From contig NZ_JAUSUZ010000001.1 in NCBI RefSeq assembly GCF_030813715.1, forward strand, positions 4,278,001 to 4,342,000: a stretch of DNA of 64,000 nt, in the 5' to 3' direction. The notes beneath the pieces are model-generated. The model did no database searches, was not told where the DNA came from, and saw only the letters and a list, made by a program, of their open reading frames with translations. Made by a program: the position numbers and the translations under genes. Of this stretch, positions 33,160-40,592 are shown in pieces; position 1 is the first letter of the stretch, and each line of letters starts with the position of its first letter. This DNA is from Catenuloplanes indicus (lineage in GTDB: Bacteria; Actinomycetota; Actinomycetes; Mycobacteriales; Micromonosporaceae).

Positions 33160-34494
33160 TCAGGCCCGGCGAAAGCCATCGGCGGAGCGAAGCGAAGGAG
33201 ATGGCATAAGCGGCAACGGCAGCGCCACCAGCAGCGCGGGCAGCACGGTGAACCCGAGCAGCACGCCCAGCTTCGCGGTGCCGGTTTGCGCCGCGGCCTG
33301 CCCGGTGTCCGAGGAGACGTAGCCGAACAGCGCCAGCACCAGCGCGAACACGCCCGGCCCGAGCGCCAGGCCGAACGTCTCGCCGGCCGTCCACAGTCCG
33401 GTGAACACACCCGCCTGGCGCTTGCCGGTGCGCGCCTCGTCGTCCGCGATCCGGTCCGGCAGCAGCGCCATCGCGAAAACCTGCTCGCCCGCGTACCCGG
33501 CGCCCATCACGGCCACGATCAGGTAGACCGCGACCGGCGGCAGCACCGGCGCCGCCAGCAGGGCCAGCGCACCGGCCGCGAACAGCAGCGACGCGATCAT
33601 GAACGCGCGCGTCTTCCCGGCCTGCGCGCCCACCCGCCGCCAGAGCGGCATGACCAGCAGCGCCGGGCCGACGAACGCGGCGAACAGCAGCGTCGGTCCG
33701 TCGTCCGGGCGGTCCAGGATCTGCGCCGCGAAGTAGTTGACGCCGGCCAGCACGGTGGCGATGCCGACCGCCTGCACCACGAAGACGATCAGCAACCGGG
33801 TGAACGCGCGGTTCCCGGCCGCCACCCGCAGCTGCGCGCGGAGGCTGGGCTCGCTCTCCCGCGCCCGGCCGACCGGCGCGCCCGCGGTGCCGAGGAACGC
33901 GCCGACCGCACCGGCCGCGATCAGCGCGCCGACGAAAACCCCCATCCAGCGGTGCCCGGGGACCCCGCCGCCGCCCGCGGCCACCACCAGCGGGGCCAGC
34001 GCACCGGAGACCAGGATGGCCAACGCCAGCACCGCGACCCGCCAGGTCATCAACCGGGTCCGTTCGGCGGGGTCGGTGGTCAGCTCGGCCGGCATCGCCA
34101 CGTAGGGGACCTGGAAGAACGCGTACGCGGTGGCGGTCGCCAGGAACGCGACGGCCACGTAGGCGCCTCTGTGCTGGCCGAACGGCGCCGCGAAGATCGA
34201 GGCGAAGAGCAGAGCCACACCCAACCCCGCCACCAGAAGGTACGGGCGCCGCGCGCCCCACCGCGTACGGGTCCGGTCGGATATTCGCCCGGCGAGCGGA
34301 TTGATCACCACGTCCCAGGCCTTGGGCAGCAGCACCAGCAGGCCGGCCATGCCCGCGGCCACGCCCAGCGTGTCGGTCAGATAGGGCAGGAGCAGCAGGC
34401 CGGGTACGGTGCCGAACGCGCCGGTGGCCAGCGACCCCAGCGCGTAGCCCCCGTGCACCCGGCGGGACAGAGACTCATCCGTACGCTGACTCAT
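33160..34494 (-). CDS. MFS / glycoside-pentoside-hexuronide (GPH)-type transporter
   Basis: 444-residue transporter with twelve predicted helices. The GPH/MelB-like pattern is visible at the start (GYALGSLATGAFGTVPGLLLLPYLTD, cut here into GYALGSLATGAFGTV and GLLLLPYLTD) and in GRISDRTRTRWGARRPYLL, the loop-2 motif. The ATG at 34494 has an AGAGGAG site six bases upstream and is preferred to the longer frame. The substrate, probably a sugar or glycoside, cannot be told. No catabolic genes are adjacent. Confidence 0.85.
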   Translation of the reverse strand: MSQRTDESLSRRVHGGYALGSLATGAFGTVPGLLLLPYLTDTLGVAAGMAGLLVLLPKAWDVVINPLAGRISDRTRTRWGARRPYLLVAGLGVALLFASIFAAPFGQHRGAYVAVAFLATATAYAFFQVPYVAMPAELTTDPAERTRLMTWRVAVLALAILVSGALAPLVVAAGGGGVPGHRWMGVFVGALIAAGAVGAFLGTAGAPVGRARESEPSLRAQLRVAAGNRAFTRLLIVFVVQAVGIATVLAGVNYFAAQILDRPDDGPTLLFAAFVGPALLVMPLWRRVGAQAGKTRAFMIASLLFAAGALALLAAPVLPPVAVYLIVAVMGAGYAGEQVFAMALLPDRIADDEARTGKRQAGVFTGLWTAGETFGLALGPGVFALVLALFGYVSSDTGQAAAQTGTAKLGVLLGFTVLPALLVALPLPLMPSPSLRSADGFRRA

Positions 34495-34592
34495 GCCGTC
34501 TCCTCTGCTCCGCTCCCCCGGCGACACTCGCCAGATTCACTCGCAAGCTCGCTCATCGGGCGCGGATGTCAGCCATCAGCACCCGATCACGG

Positions 34593-36038
34593 ATGGACCC
34601 GTTTACGCTGCCGCCGGTGACGACTACGCAAAGCGCCCGAACGTCCGTACCGCCCGCCGTCGCCGCCGGGCACCCGGCCACCGCCGAGGCCGGTCTGCGC
34701 GCGCTCGCCGCCGGCGGTACCGCGGCCGACGCAGCGGTCGCGGCCGTGCTGGCCAGCGCCGCGACCGAGAGTATCTTCACCGGCCTGTGCGGCGGTGGGT
34801 TCGCGATCTGGTACGACGCCGCCACCCGCGCCGTGACCTGCCTCGATTTCTTCTGCGCCGTACCCGGCCTGGACGGCGACGTCACACCCGGCGCGATGAT
34901 GCCGGCCGAGGTCGCGTTCGGCGCGGTTCCGGTCACGTACTCGATCGGCGGTGCCAGCGTCGCGGTCCCCGGCGTCCCCGCCGGTGCCGGCGAGGTGCAC
35001 CGCCGCTGGGGCACGCTGCCCTGGTCCCGCGTGGTCGAACCGGCGATGCTGCTGGCCCGCACCGGCGTGCTGCTGCCCGCGGAGCACGCGCAGACGCTGA
35101 TCGGCATCGGCCCCGCGCTGTCCTACGGGGACGGTGCGGCCGTCTACCGTCCCGGGGGCCGCTACCTGGCCGCCGGTGAACGCCTCTTCCACCCCGGCTT
35201 GGAGGCCGCGATGACCGAACTCGCCGACGAGGGCCCGGCCGGCTTCTACACCGGCCGGCTCGCCAAGCTGATGGTCGACGCGGTCCGCGCCACCGGCGGT
35301 GCACTCGGCCCGGCCGACCTCGCCGCCTACCGGGTACGGGAACTGCCGGTCCACGAGGCACCCCTGGCCGGCCGTCGGGTGCTGGCCCGCCAGGACCTGA
35401 ACGCGCTGATCGCCACGATCGGCACGCTCCCCGCCGACCTCGCCGCGCTGCCCCGCCCCGCCCGCTCCGTGGCCGTCGCCCGCGCCCTGGCCGACCGCAC
35501 CCCGCAGCGCCTCGGCGACACCACGAACGTCGCCGCCGTCGACGCACACGGCAACGCCTGCGTCATCACCACCACACTCGGCCTCGGCGCCGGCGTCTGG
35601 CTCCCCGGCCTCGGCGTCCACCTCAACTCCATGCTCGGCGAAGCCGAACTGATCACCGCGGACCCGGCCCCCGGCGACCGGATGTCCTCGATGATGTGCC
35701 CGCTGGTGGTCCTGGACGACGACGGCGCCCTGGTGCTGGCCGGCGGCTCCGCCGGCGCCTCCCGAATCCGCACCGCGCTGATCCACACACTGATCGCCAC
35801 CCTGATCGACGGCCTGGACATGCCGGCCGCGATCGCCCGCCCGCGCTTCCACGTGGTCGGCGACGAGGTCCACGCCGAGGGCGGCGTCCCGGACGACGAA
35901 CTGACCGCGATGGAGGCCGCCGGCTTCCCGGTCACCCGATGGGACCAGATCAGCCACTACTTCGGCGGCGCCTCCGCCATCGGCCGATCCGGCGCCGCCG
36001 CCGACCCCCGCCGCGGCGGCACCGCCGCGTTCCTCTGA
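34593..36038 (+). CDS. Gamma-glutamyltransferase-like Ntn hydrolase
   Basis: 481-residue protein of the GGT family, which normally cleaves gamma-glutamyl bonds. N-terminal GHPATAEAGLRALAAGGTAA and GLCGGGFAIWYD are family segments. The autoprocessing nucleophile is Thr310 in LGDTTNVAAVDAHGNA, after which a small subunit of about 170 residues follows. It is shorter than the usual 530-580 residues, mainly in the large subunit, and shows no signal peptide, so it may be a cytoplasmic family branch. The start is uncertain (34566, 34593 or GTG 34617; none has a clear ribosome site). Confidence 0.8.
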   Translation: MDPFTLPPVTTTQSARTSVPPAVAAGHPATAEAGLRALAAGGTAADAAVAAVLASAATESIFTGLCGGGFAIWYDAATRAVTCLDFFCAVPGLDGDVTPGAMMPAEVAFGAVPVTYSIGGASVAVPGVPAGAGEVHRRWGTLPWSRVVEPAMLLARTGVLLPAEHAQTLIGIGPALSYGDGAAVYRPGGRYLAAGERLFHPGLEAAMTELADEGPAGFYTGRLAKLMVDAVRATGGALGPADLAAYRVRELPVHEAPLAGRRVLARQDLNALIATIGTLPADLAALPRPARSVAVARALADRTPQRLGDTTNVAAVDAHGNACVITTTLGLGAGVWLPGLGVHLNSMLGEAELITADPAPGDRMSSMMCPLVVLDDDGALVLAGGSAGASRIRTALIHTLIATLIDGLDMPAAIARPRFHVVGDEVHAEGGVPDDELTAMEAAGFPVTRWDQISHYFGGASAIGRSGAAADPRRGGTAAFL

Positions 36039-36040
36039 CC

Positions 36041-36270
36041 TTTGCTCTGCTTACCCGGACAGATCACCCACCGGGCCACCCTCGTTCGGCGCCGCTTTGC
36101 TCTGCTTACCTCGACAAATCGCCCACCGGGCCGCCCTCGTCCCGCGACGCCCTCGTCCCGCGAAGCCTTGCTCTGCTTACCTCGACAAATCGCCCAACAC
36201 GCCCCATCGTTCCGCACCGCTTTGCTCTGCTTATCTGGATAAATCGCCCACCTTAGCTCTGCTTACCCGA
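36041..36270. repeat. Five-copy interspersed repeat (TTTGCTCTGCTTACC type)
   Basis: Starts two bases after the GGT-like stop. Copies of TTTGCTCTGCTTACC begin at 36041, 36096, 36167, 36221 and 36253 (the last two as ATCTGG and TTAGCT variants). Copies 1-4 are followed by a C/TGGACAAATCGCCCACC-like tail. Spacings are 55, 71, 54 and 32 bases. Parts of the spacers resemble each other (CCCTCGTTC / CCCTCGTCC). Confidence 0.8.
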
Positions 36271-36770
36271 ACGGAAAGAGCATCGACGCCGGCATCGCCC
36301 GGCTACGCGGGCTTGTCTGCTTGGGGTTCGTCGGAGATCGGCCCGCCGGACGCGAAGCTTCGCCGTGACATGGCACTGCCTGTCGCAACCGGTGTCAGCC
36401 GAAGCGATCGAGGCGCAGACCCGGGCACCCCGTGCCCGAAATTTCGCCATAAGGCCGTCGGGTATGGCGCCCGCTTTCCTGCGCGGCCACTCAGCGGGCT
36501 ATGCGTGGCCGGCAGCACCTGACAGCGACAGCAACAGCGGCGAGCGCGATTCATGTTGCTCTCGACGAAATATCGTGAATTCCGGGCACGAAGTTCCCGG
36601 ACGGCCATCTCGACAACCACGGCCCCCGCCGACTGCCGCATGCGGACAACGCACGCAGGGTCCGGGCGGCGACACGACGTCTGCAGATCGGGAGGCGAGG
36701 CGCAAAGACCGCCAGCCAGTCGCGTCCCGAAAGGCGCGGAGTGCCCGACCGATGTCGCGTCATGGGCCTG

Positions 36771-37010
36771 CCGGCCGCAGTAGCCGCGAATTCCTCGCCA
36801 CCAACGACGCGACCGGCCGCGACGCTCGCGAAATCGCCGCCACCAACGGCGCCACCGGCCGCGACGCGGCGGCTGCGGATTTGCCGCCACCAACAACGGA
36901 ACCGGCTGCGACGCGGCATATAGGCCGCTCCGAACGGCGGACCCGGCTGCGACGCGGCGGCCGGGGATTCGTGGTTGGCAACGGCGGGGCCGGCTGCGAC
37001 GCGGCGGCTG
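36771..37010. repeat. Degenerate tandem repeat, period 41-47 bp
   Basis: Core CCGGCYGCGACGCGGC (with CCGGCCGCAGTAGC as the first, diverged copy) at 36771, 36813, 36855, 36902, 36943 and 36990; spacings 42, 42, 47, 41 and 47. Three copies are preceded by CCACCAACG/A (36798, 36840, 36887). Spacings break the reading frame, which indicates non-coding sequence. Confidence 0.75.
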
Positions 37011-37050
37011 GAGCGGAGCGCCGGCGGGGCCGGAGGCCTCCGCGCGGTTT

Positions 37051-37098
37051 GCCCGCTCCGAGCATGCGGGCCGTGCCACGCCGGAAGCGGGAAGATCG
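37051..37098 (+). repeat. Dispersed intergenic repeat, copy C
   Basis: Hairpin GCCCGC-(9)-GCGGGC, then GTGCCACGCCGGAAGCGGG and AAGATCGG. It is the closest match to copy A at 19873. It lies just past the 3' end of the prenyltransferase-like gene. Confidence 0.75.
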
Positions 37099-37116
37099 GG
37101 GTCTGGGTGGGCCGGG

Positions 37117-37944
37117 TCAGGGGTGGGTGGCGCGGATGGCGAGGAGGGTGGTGTGGACGTCGAAGGCGTTGCCGTCGTCGCTGGGCCAGCCGCCGTCGGG
37201 GCGCTGCGTTTCGCCGAGGCGCTGGCGGGCGGCCTTGGGCAGGGGATCGTTGCCGGGGACGCCGGCGCGGCGAAGCGAGGCGGCGAGGTAGGCGGTGTCG
37301 CCGGGGCTGAGTTTCGGCAGGCGATCGGCGAGGATGAGCTGCATGCGGGCGGACTCGTAGAACATGTCCTGCCGGTAGAGGACGGCGGCGCCGAGGGCGC
37401 CGGTGATCAGGTAGGAGGGCCAGCTGCCGTCGGGGCGTAGGGAGCCGGCGATGGCCTGGGCGGCGGAGCGGGCGACACCGGCGTAGGCGCCGCCGAGGCG
37501 GGGGTCGAAGTGGCCGCTCTCGGCGGAGGCCTGGCCGCCGCCGATGATCAGCCAGTAGGCGGCCAGCGCGGTCAGGTGCAACCGTGCCTCGGGGTCGCCG
37601 GGGCGGGCCCAGGGCGGGGCGGTGTGCGCGTAGGAGGCGTCCTCCTCCCAGGTGCCGTCCGGGCGCTGGCGGCCGGCGAGCCAGTCGAGCGCCTTGCGGC
37701 CCGCGGGGCGGCCGAGCGCGCCGAGGTCGTCGAGTTCGGTGAGGCGGAAGCAGGTGGCGTCGATGGACGCGATCTCGCCGCCCCACTGGGCCGGCCAGCC
37801 GCCGTCGGGGGCCTGGCCCATCTCGGTACGGGAGATCGCGTCATCGGGCGCGGCTGCACCGGTGCGCAGGTAGGAGAGCCGGGCTCGATCCACCTGATCG
37901 CCTCGGGCAACCACGAAGCCTATCGCGGCATCCATGTCGACCAC
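37117..37944 (-). CDS. Prenyltransferase/squalene-oxidase repeat protein
   Basis: 275-residue alpha/alpha-barrel protein with at least four QW-like repeats: GQAPDGGWPAQWGG, GRQRPDGTWEED, GSLRPDGSWPSY and ETQRPDGGWPSDDG. Such repeats occur in terpene cyclases and protein prenyltransferases. It lacks the DxDD motif of squalene-hopene cyclase and is less than half that enzyme's length, so it is probably not a cyclase. The ATG at 37944 or 37935 is the start. Function unknown. Confidence 0.78.
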   Translation of the reverse strand: MVDMDAAIGFVVARGDQVDRARLSYLRTGAAAPDDAISRTEMGQAPDGGWPAQWGGEIASIDATCFRLTELDDLGALGRPAGRKALDWLAGRQRPDGTWEEDASYAHTAPPWARPGDPEARLHLTALAAYWLIIGGGQASAESGHFDPRLGGAYAGVARSAAQAIAGSLRPDGSWPSYLITGALGAAVLYRQDMFYESARMQLILADRLPKLSPGDTAYLAASLRRAGVPGNDPLPKAARQRLGETQRPDGGWPSDDGNAFDVHTTLLAIRATHP

Positions 37945-38035
37945 CGCGCCAGGCTACCCCCGGAAACCGGGTTCTGCTCTCGGCGAGTCAGGCTAGATCA
38001 ACTATCCGTGAGGGGGATCTCGTCTTAAGGGCAAG

Positions 38036-38071
38036 CAAAATGCCCGCCTCCGGGAGGAAGCGGGCATTTTG
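38036..38071. terminator. Intrinsic terminator after moeZ
   Basis: Stem CAAAATGCCCGC / GCGGGCATTTTG with a 12-base loop, flanked by A and T runs, ten bases past the moeZ stop on the minus strand. It separates moeZ from the prenyltransferase-like gene downstream. Confidence 0.9.
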
Positions 38072-38080
38072 CGTGAAGGC

Positions 38081-39241
38081 CTAGTACTCCGGCAGCGACG
38101 GGTCGATGTTCTTGACCCAGGACACCACGCCGCCCTGCACGTGCACCGCGTCCGTGAAGCCGGCCGCCTTGACCGCGGCCAGCGCCTCGGCCGAGCGCAC
38201 GCCGGACTTGCAGTGCAGCACGATCTGCTTGTCCTGCGGCAGCTTGGACAGCGCCTCGCCGTTCAGGATGTCGCCCTTGGGGATGAGCGTGGAGCCGGGG
38301 ATGCGGACGATCTCGTACTCCGCGGGCTCACGCACGTCGACCAGGAAGAAGTCCTTGCCGGCGTCCTGCCACTCCTTGAGCTCGTTGACCGTGATGGTGG
38401 AGCCGAGCGTGGCCTCCTGCGCCTCCTCGGAGACCGCGCCGCAGAAGTCGTCGTAGTCGATCAGGCCGGTGATCGGCTCCGCGTTCGGGTCCTTGCGGAT
38501 CTTGATGGTGCGGTACGACATCTCCAGCGCGTCGTAGACCATCAGGCGGCCGAGCAGCGGGTCGCCGATGCCGGTGATCAGCTTGATCGCCTCGGTGACC
38601 TGGACCGCGCCGATCGACGCGCAGAGCACGCCGAGCACGCCGCCCTCGGCGCAGGACGGGACCATGCCGGGCGGCGGGGGCTCCGGGTAGAGGTCGCGGT
38701 AGTTGGGCCCGTACTGGTCCCAGAACACGCTGACCTGGCCGTCGAAGCGGTAGATCGAACCCCACACGTACGGCTTGCCGAGCAGCACGCACGCGTCGTT
38801 CACCAGGTAACGGGTGGCGAAGTTGTCGGTGCCGTCGACGATCAGGTCGTACTGCCCGAAGATCTCGAACACGTTGTCGTTGTCCAGCGACGTGTTGTGG
38901 ATCTGCACGTTCACGTACGGGTTGATCTCGCGCACGGACGCGGCCGCGGACTCCGCCTTCGGCCTACCGATGTCGGACTGGCCGTGGATGATCTGGCGCT
39001 GCAGATTGGACTCGTCCACCGTGTCGAAGTCGACGATGCCCAGCGTGCCGACGCCGGCGGCGGCGAGGTACATCAGCGCCGGGGAGCCCAGGCCGCCCGC
39101 GCCCACACAGAGGACCTTGGCGTTCTTGAGCCGCTTCTGCCCCTCGACCCCGACGTCCGGGATGATCAGGTGGCGGGAATAGCGACGGATCTCGTCGACG
39201 GTCAGCTCGGCGGCGGGCTCGACGAGCGGGGGTAGGGCCAC
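38081..39241 (-). CDS. moeZ: MoeZ: adenylyltransferase/sulfurtransferase (ThiF-rhodanese fusion)
   Basis: 386-residue protein that adenylates and then sulfurates small sulfur-carrier proteins for molybdopterin, thioamino acid and other sulfur pathways. The E1-like domain (about residues 20-270) has VLCVGAGGLGSPALMYLAAA, NLQRQI and the catalytic Cys region PSCAEGGVLGVL. The C-terminal rhodanese domain has Cys in LHCKSGVRSAEAL. The two CxxC pairs that bind zinc in E. coli MoeB are absent (GPNYRDLYP and KDPNAEP), as they also are in mycobacterial MoeZ. The start is a GTG at 39241 with a GGGGAG site eight bases upstream. Synteny with mycobacterial Rv3206c. Confidence 0.94.
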   Translation of the reverse strand: MALPPLVEPAAELTVDEIRRYSRHLIIPDVGVEGQKRLKNAKVLCVGAGGLGSPALMYLAAAGVGTLGIVDFDTVDESNLQRQIIHGQSDIGRPKAESAAASVREINPYVNVQIHNTSLDNDNVFEIFGQYDLIVDGTDNFATRYLVNDACVLLGKPYVWGSIYRFDGQVSVFWDQYGPNYRDLYPEPPPPGMVPSCAEGGVLGVLCASIGAVQVTEAIKLITGIGDPLLGRLMVYDALEMSYRTIKIRKDPNAEPITGLIDYDDFCGAVSEEAQEATLGSTITVNELKEWQDAGKDFFLVDVREPAEYEIVRIPGSTLIPKGDILNGEALSKLPQDKQIVLHCKSGVRSAEALAAVKAAGFTDAVHVQGGVVSWVKNIDPSLPEY

Positions 39242-39350
39242 GATATGACTCCCCGGATCGATTGGGTATACGGACGCCATTGTTGCTCGGCCGTAACGGG
39301 ACACGCCATGAGAAGCGACACGCGCCCGCACTGCGGGACAAGGGAATAGT

Positions 39351-40508
39351 TCATCTCACTGCCTTGCCCTGGTAACGGCGGCCGGCGAGATACGGCCAGG
39401 CGTTGGCGAGGCAACCGCGCAGGCCGTACGTCTGCTGCTGCATCACCGGCGCCGGCGAGCCCGGCCCGGGACAGGCCTCGTGCCCGTGCCCGAACTGGTG
39501 ACCGGTCTCATGGTTGATCGCGTACGCCCGATAGTCGGCGATCGGCGCGTCGTAGTCCGGGATCGCGGTGTGCCAGCGCGCGGCGTTGATGATGACCTTG
39601 CCGGACAGCCGACAGGACGTGTAGGCGGACGTGGCCAGCCCGCCCGCCGCGCACATCTTCTCGCTGGTCTTCGGCGTGGCGAGGTAGATGACGAACTCCG
39701 CGTTCTGGCCCTGCGCCACCCGCTGCAGGCGGAACTGCCCGGACGCGGTCCAACTGCGCCGGTCGCCGAGGATCCGGTCCACCTCGGTCGCGAACGCGTC
39801 CACCGGTACGCCGGTGCCGCCCTCCGCCGCCACGCGGAACCGGCGCAGCATCCCGGCCCGGCCGAGCACCGGACCGGGCCCGGTGGCGTGGCCGAACGTG
39901 CCGGTGCCCTGCTGCGCGAACGTGGTGGCCTTCTCCGGCATCACCGTCTCGCCACCGGGCGGCGGCGGGGCGACCGACCGGGTCGCCACCGGCGTCTTCG
40001 GCACGATCGGCGTCTTCACGGACGGAGTCGGCCTCGGAGCGGGCGACGCGGGGCGGGGCGGGTCGACCGAGCGGGTCGGCGGCTCCCCCGACGCGACCGG
40101 CCCGGCCTCGCCGCCGGGCGCGCTGACCGGGCGGTAGTCCGGCCCTCGTGCGAGGTCCACCCCGACCAGCGCGGCCGCGGCCAGCAACAGGGCGACCACG
40201 CCGGTACGCCGCCGTTTGCGCCGCAACCGGCGGATCGGCTCGGCCGGAGCCGGTGCCCGGGCCGGGCCCGGTATGCGGACCGAGCCGGCGTCGCGGCGCG
40301 GCCGCCCGGACCGGCCCTCGGCACGGGTGACGGCCAGCGACCGGGACATCGGCGCGGCGGGCAGCCCGAAGTTCGCCCGCCGCTGGCGCCGGCGCTCGTC
40401 CGGGTCGAGGCGGACACGCCGGATCGCCGCCGCGGCGGCCGCGCGTTCCTCGGCGGTACGGCCACTGGCGGCACTCAGGGGATAGAGTCGGTTACCCGGA
40501 GTAGCCAT
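39351..40508 (-). CDS. DUF3152 membrane-anchored zinc metalloprotease-like protein
   Basis: 385-residue protein. A basic, disordered N-terminus (1-95) is followed by one helix (about 102-120), a Pro/Thr-rich linker, and a DUF3152 domain (about 205-385). The zinc-protease signature INHETGHQFGHGHEACPG gives HExxH plus a third His. Cys residues (CAAGG, TSCRL, EACPG, GCLAN) may form disulfides outside the membrane. Catalytic role and substrate are unproved. It lies 110 bases upstream of moeZ, same order as mycobacterial Rv3207c-Rv3206c. Confidence 0.87.
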   Translation of the reverse strand: MATPGNRLYPLSAASGRTAEERAAAAAAIRRVRLDPDERRRQRRANFGLPAAPMSRSLAVTRAEGRSGRPRRDAGSVRIPGPARAPAPAEPIRRLRRKRRRTGVVALLLAAAALVGVDLARGPDYRPVSAPGGEAGPVASGEPPTRSVDPPRPASPAPRPTPSVKTPIVPKTPVATRSVAPPPPGGETVMPEKATTFAQQGTGTFGHATGPGPVLGRAGMLRRFRVAAEGGTGVPVDAFATEVDRILGDRRSWTASGQFRLQRVAQGQNAEFVIYLATPKTSEKMCAAGGLATSAYTSCRLSGKVIINAARWHTAIPDYDAPIADYRAYAINHETGHQFGHGHEACPGPGSPAPVMQQQTYGLRGCLANAWPYLAGRRYQGKAVR

Positions 40509-40592
40509 CGCCCTTCAAGATTGCCACCAACCGCGGCCGGAAACGGCGTAACCCGCCCGAGAAGGTGGTTTCGCACCGTCCGTCCGGCCGGG

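Larger units (their letters stand above)
36039..37116. other. Gene-free 1.1-kb stretch with repeat arrays
   Basis: Between the GGT-like gene and the convergent prenyltransferase-like gene. ORFs crossing it are low-complexity (Arg/Pro/Ala-rich) and follow repeats whose periods are not multiples of three, so no gene is called. It holds two repeat arrays and dispersed-repeat copy C. The part at 36263-36770 shows nothing recognisable. Confidence 0.7.

Noticed and set aside
36041-36270. Possible CRISPR array
   Set aside because: Repeat copies vary in sequence and spacing (32-71 bases), spacers resemble one another, one is absent, and no cas genes are present.
36365-37291. 308-codon plus-strand frame in the repeat region
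   Set aside because: It runs through a repeat array whose spacing (41, 42, 47) breaks codon phase, and it overlaps the prenyltransferase-like gene.
38081-39241. Loss of all four MoeB-type zinc cysteines in MoeZ as a novelty
   Set aside because: As far as remembered, mycobacterial MoeZ also lacks them, so this is a family trait and not special to this genome.
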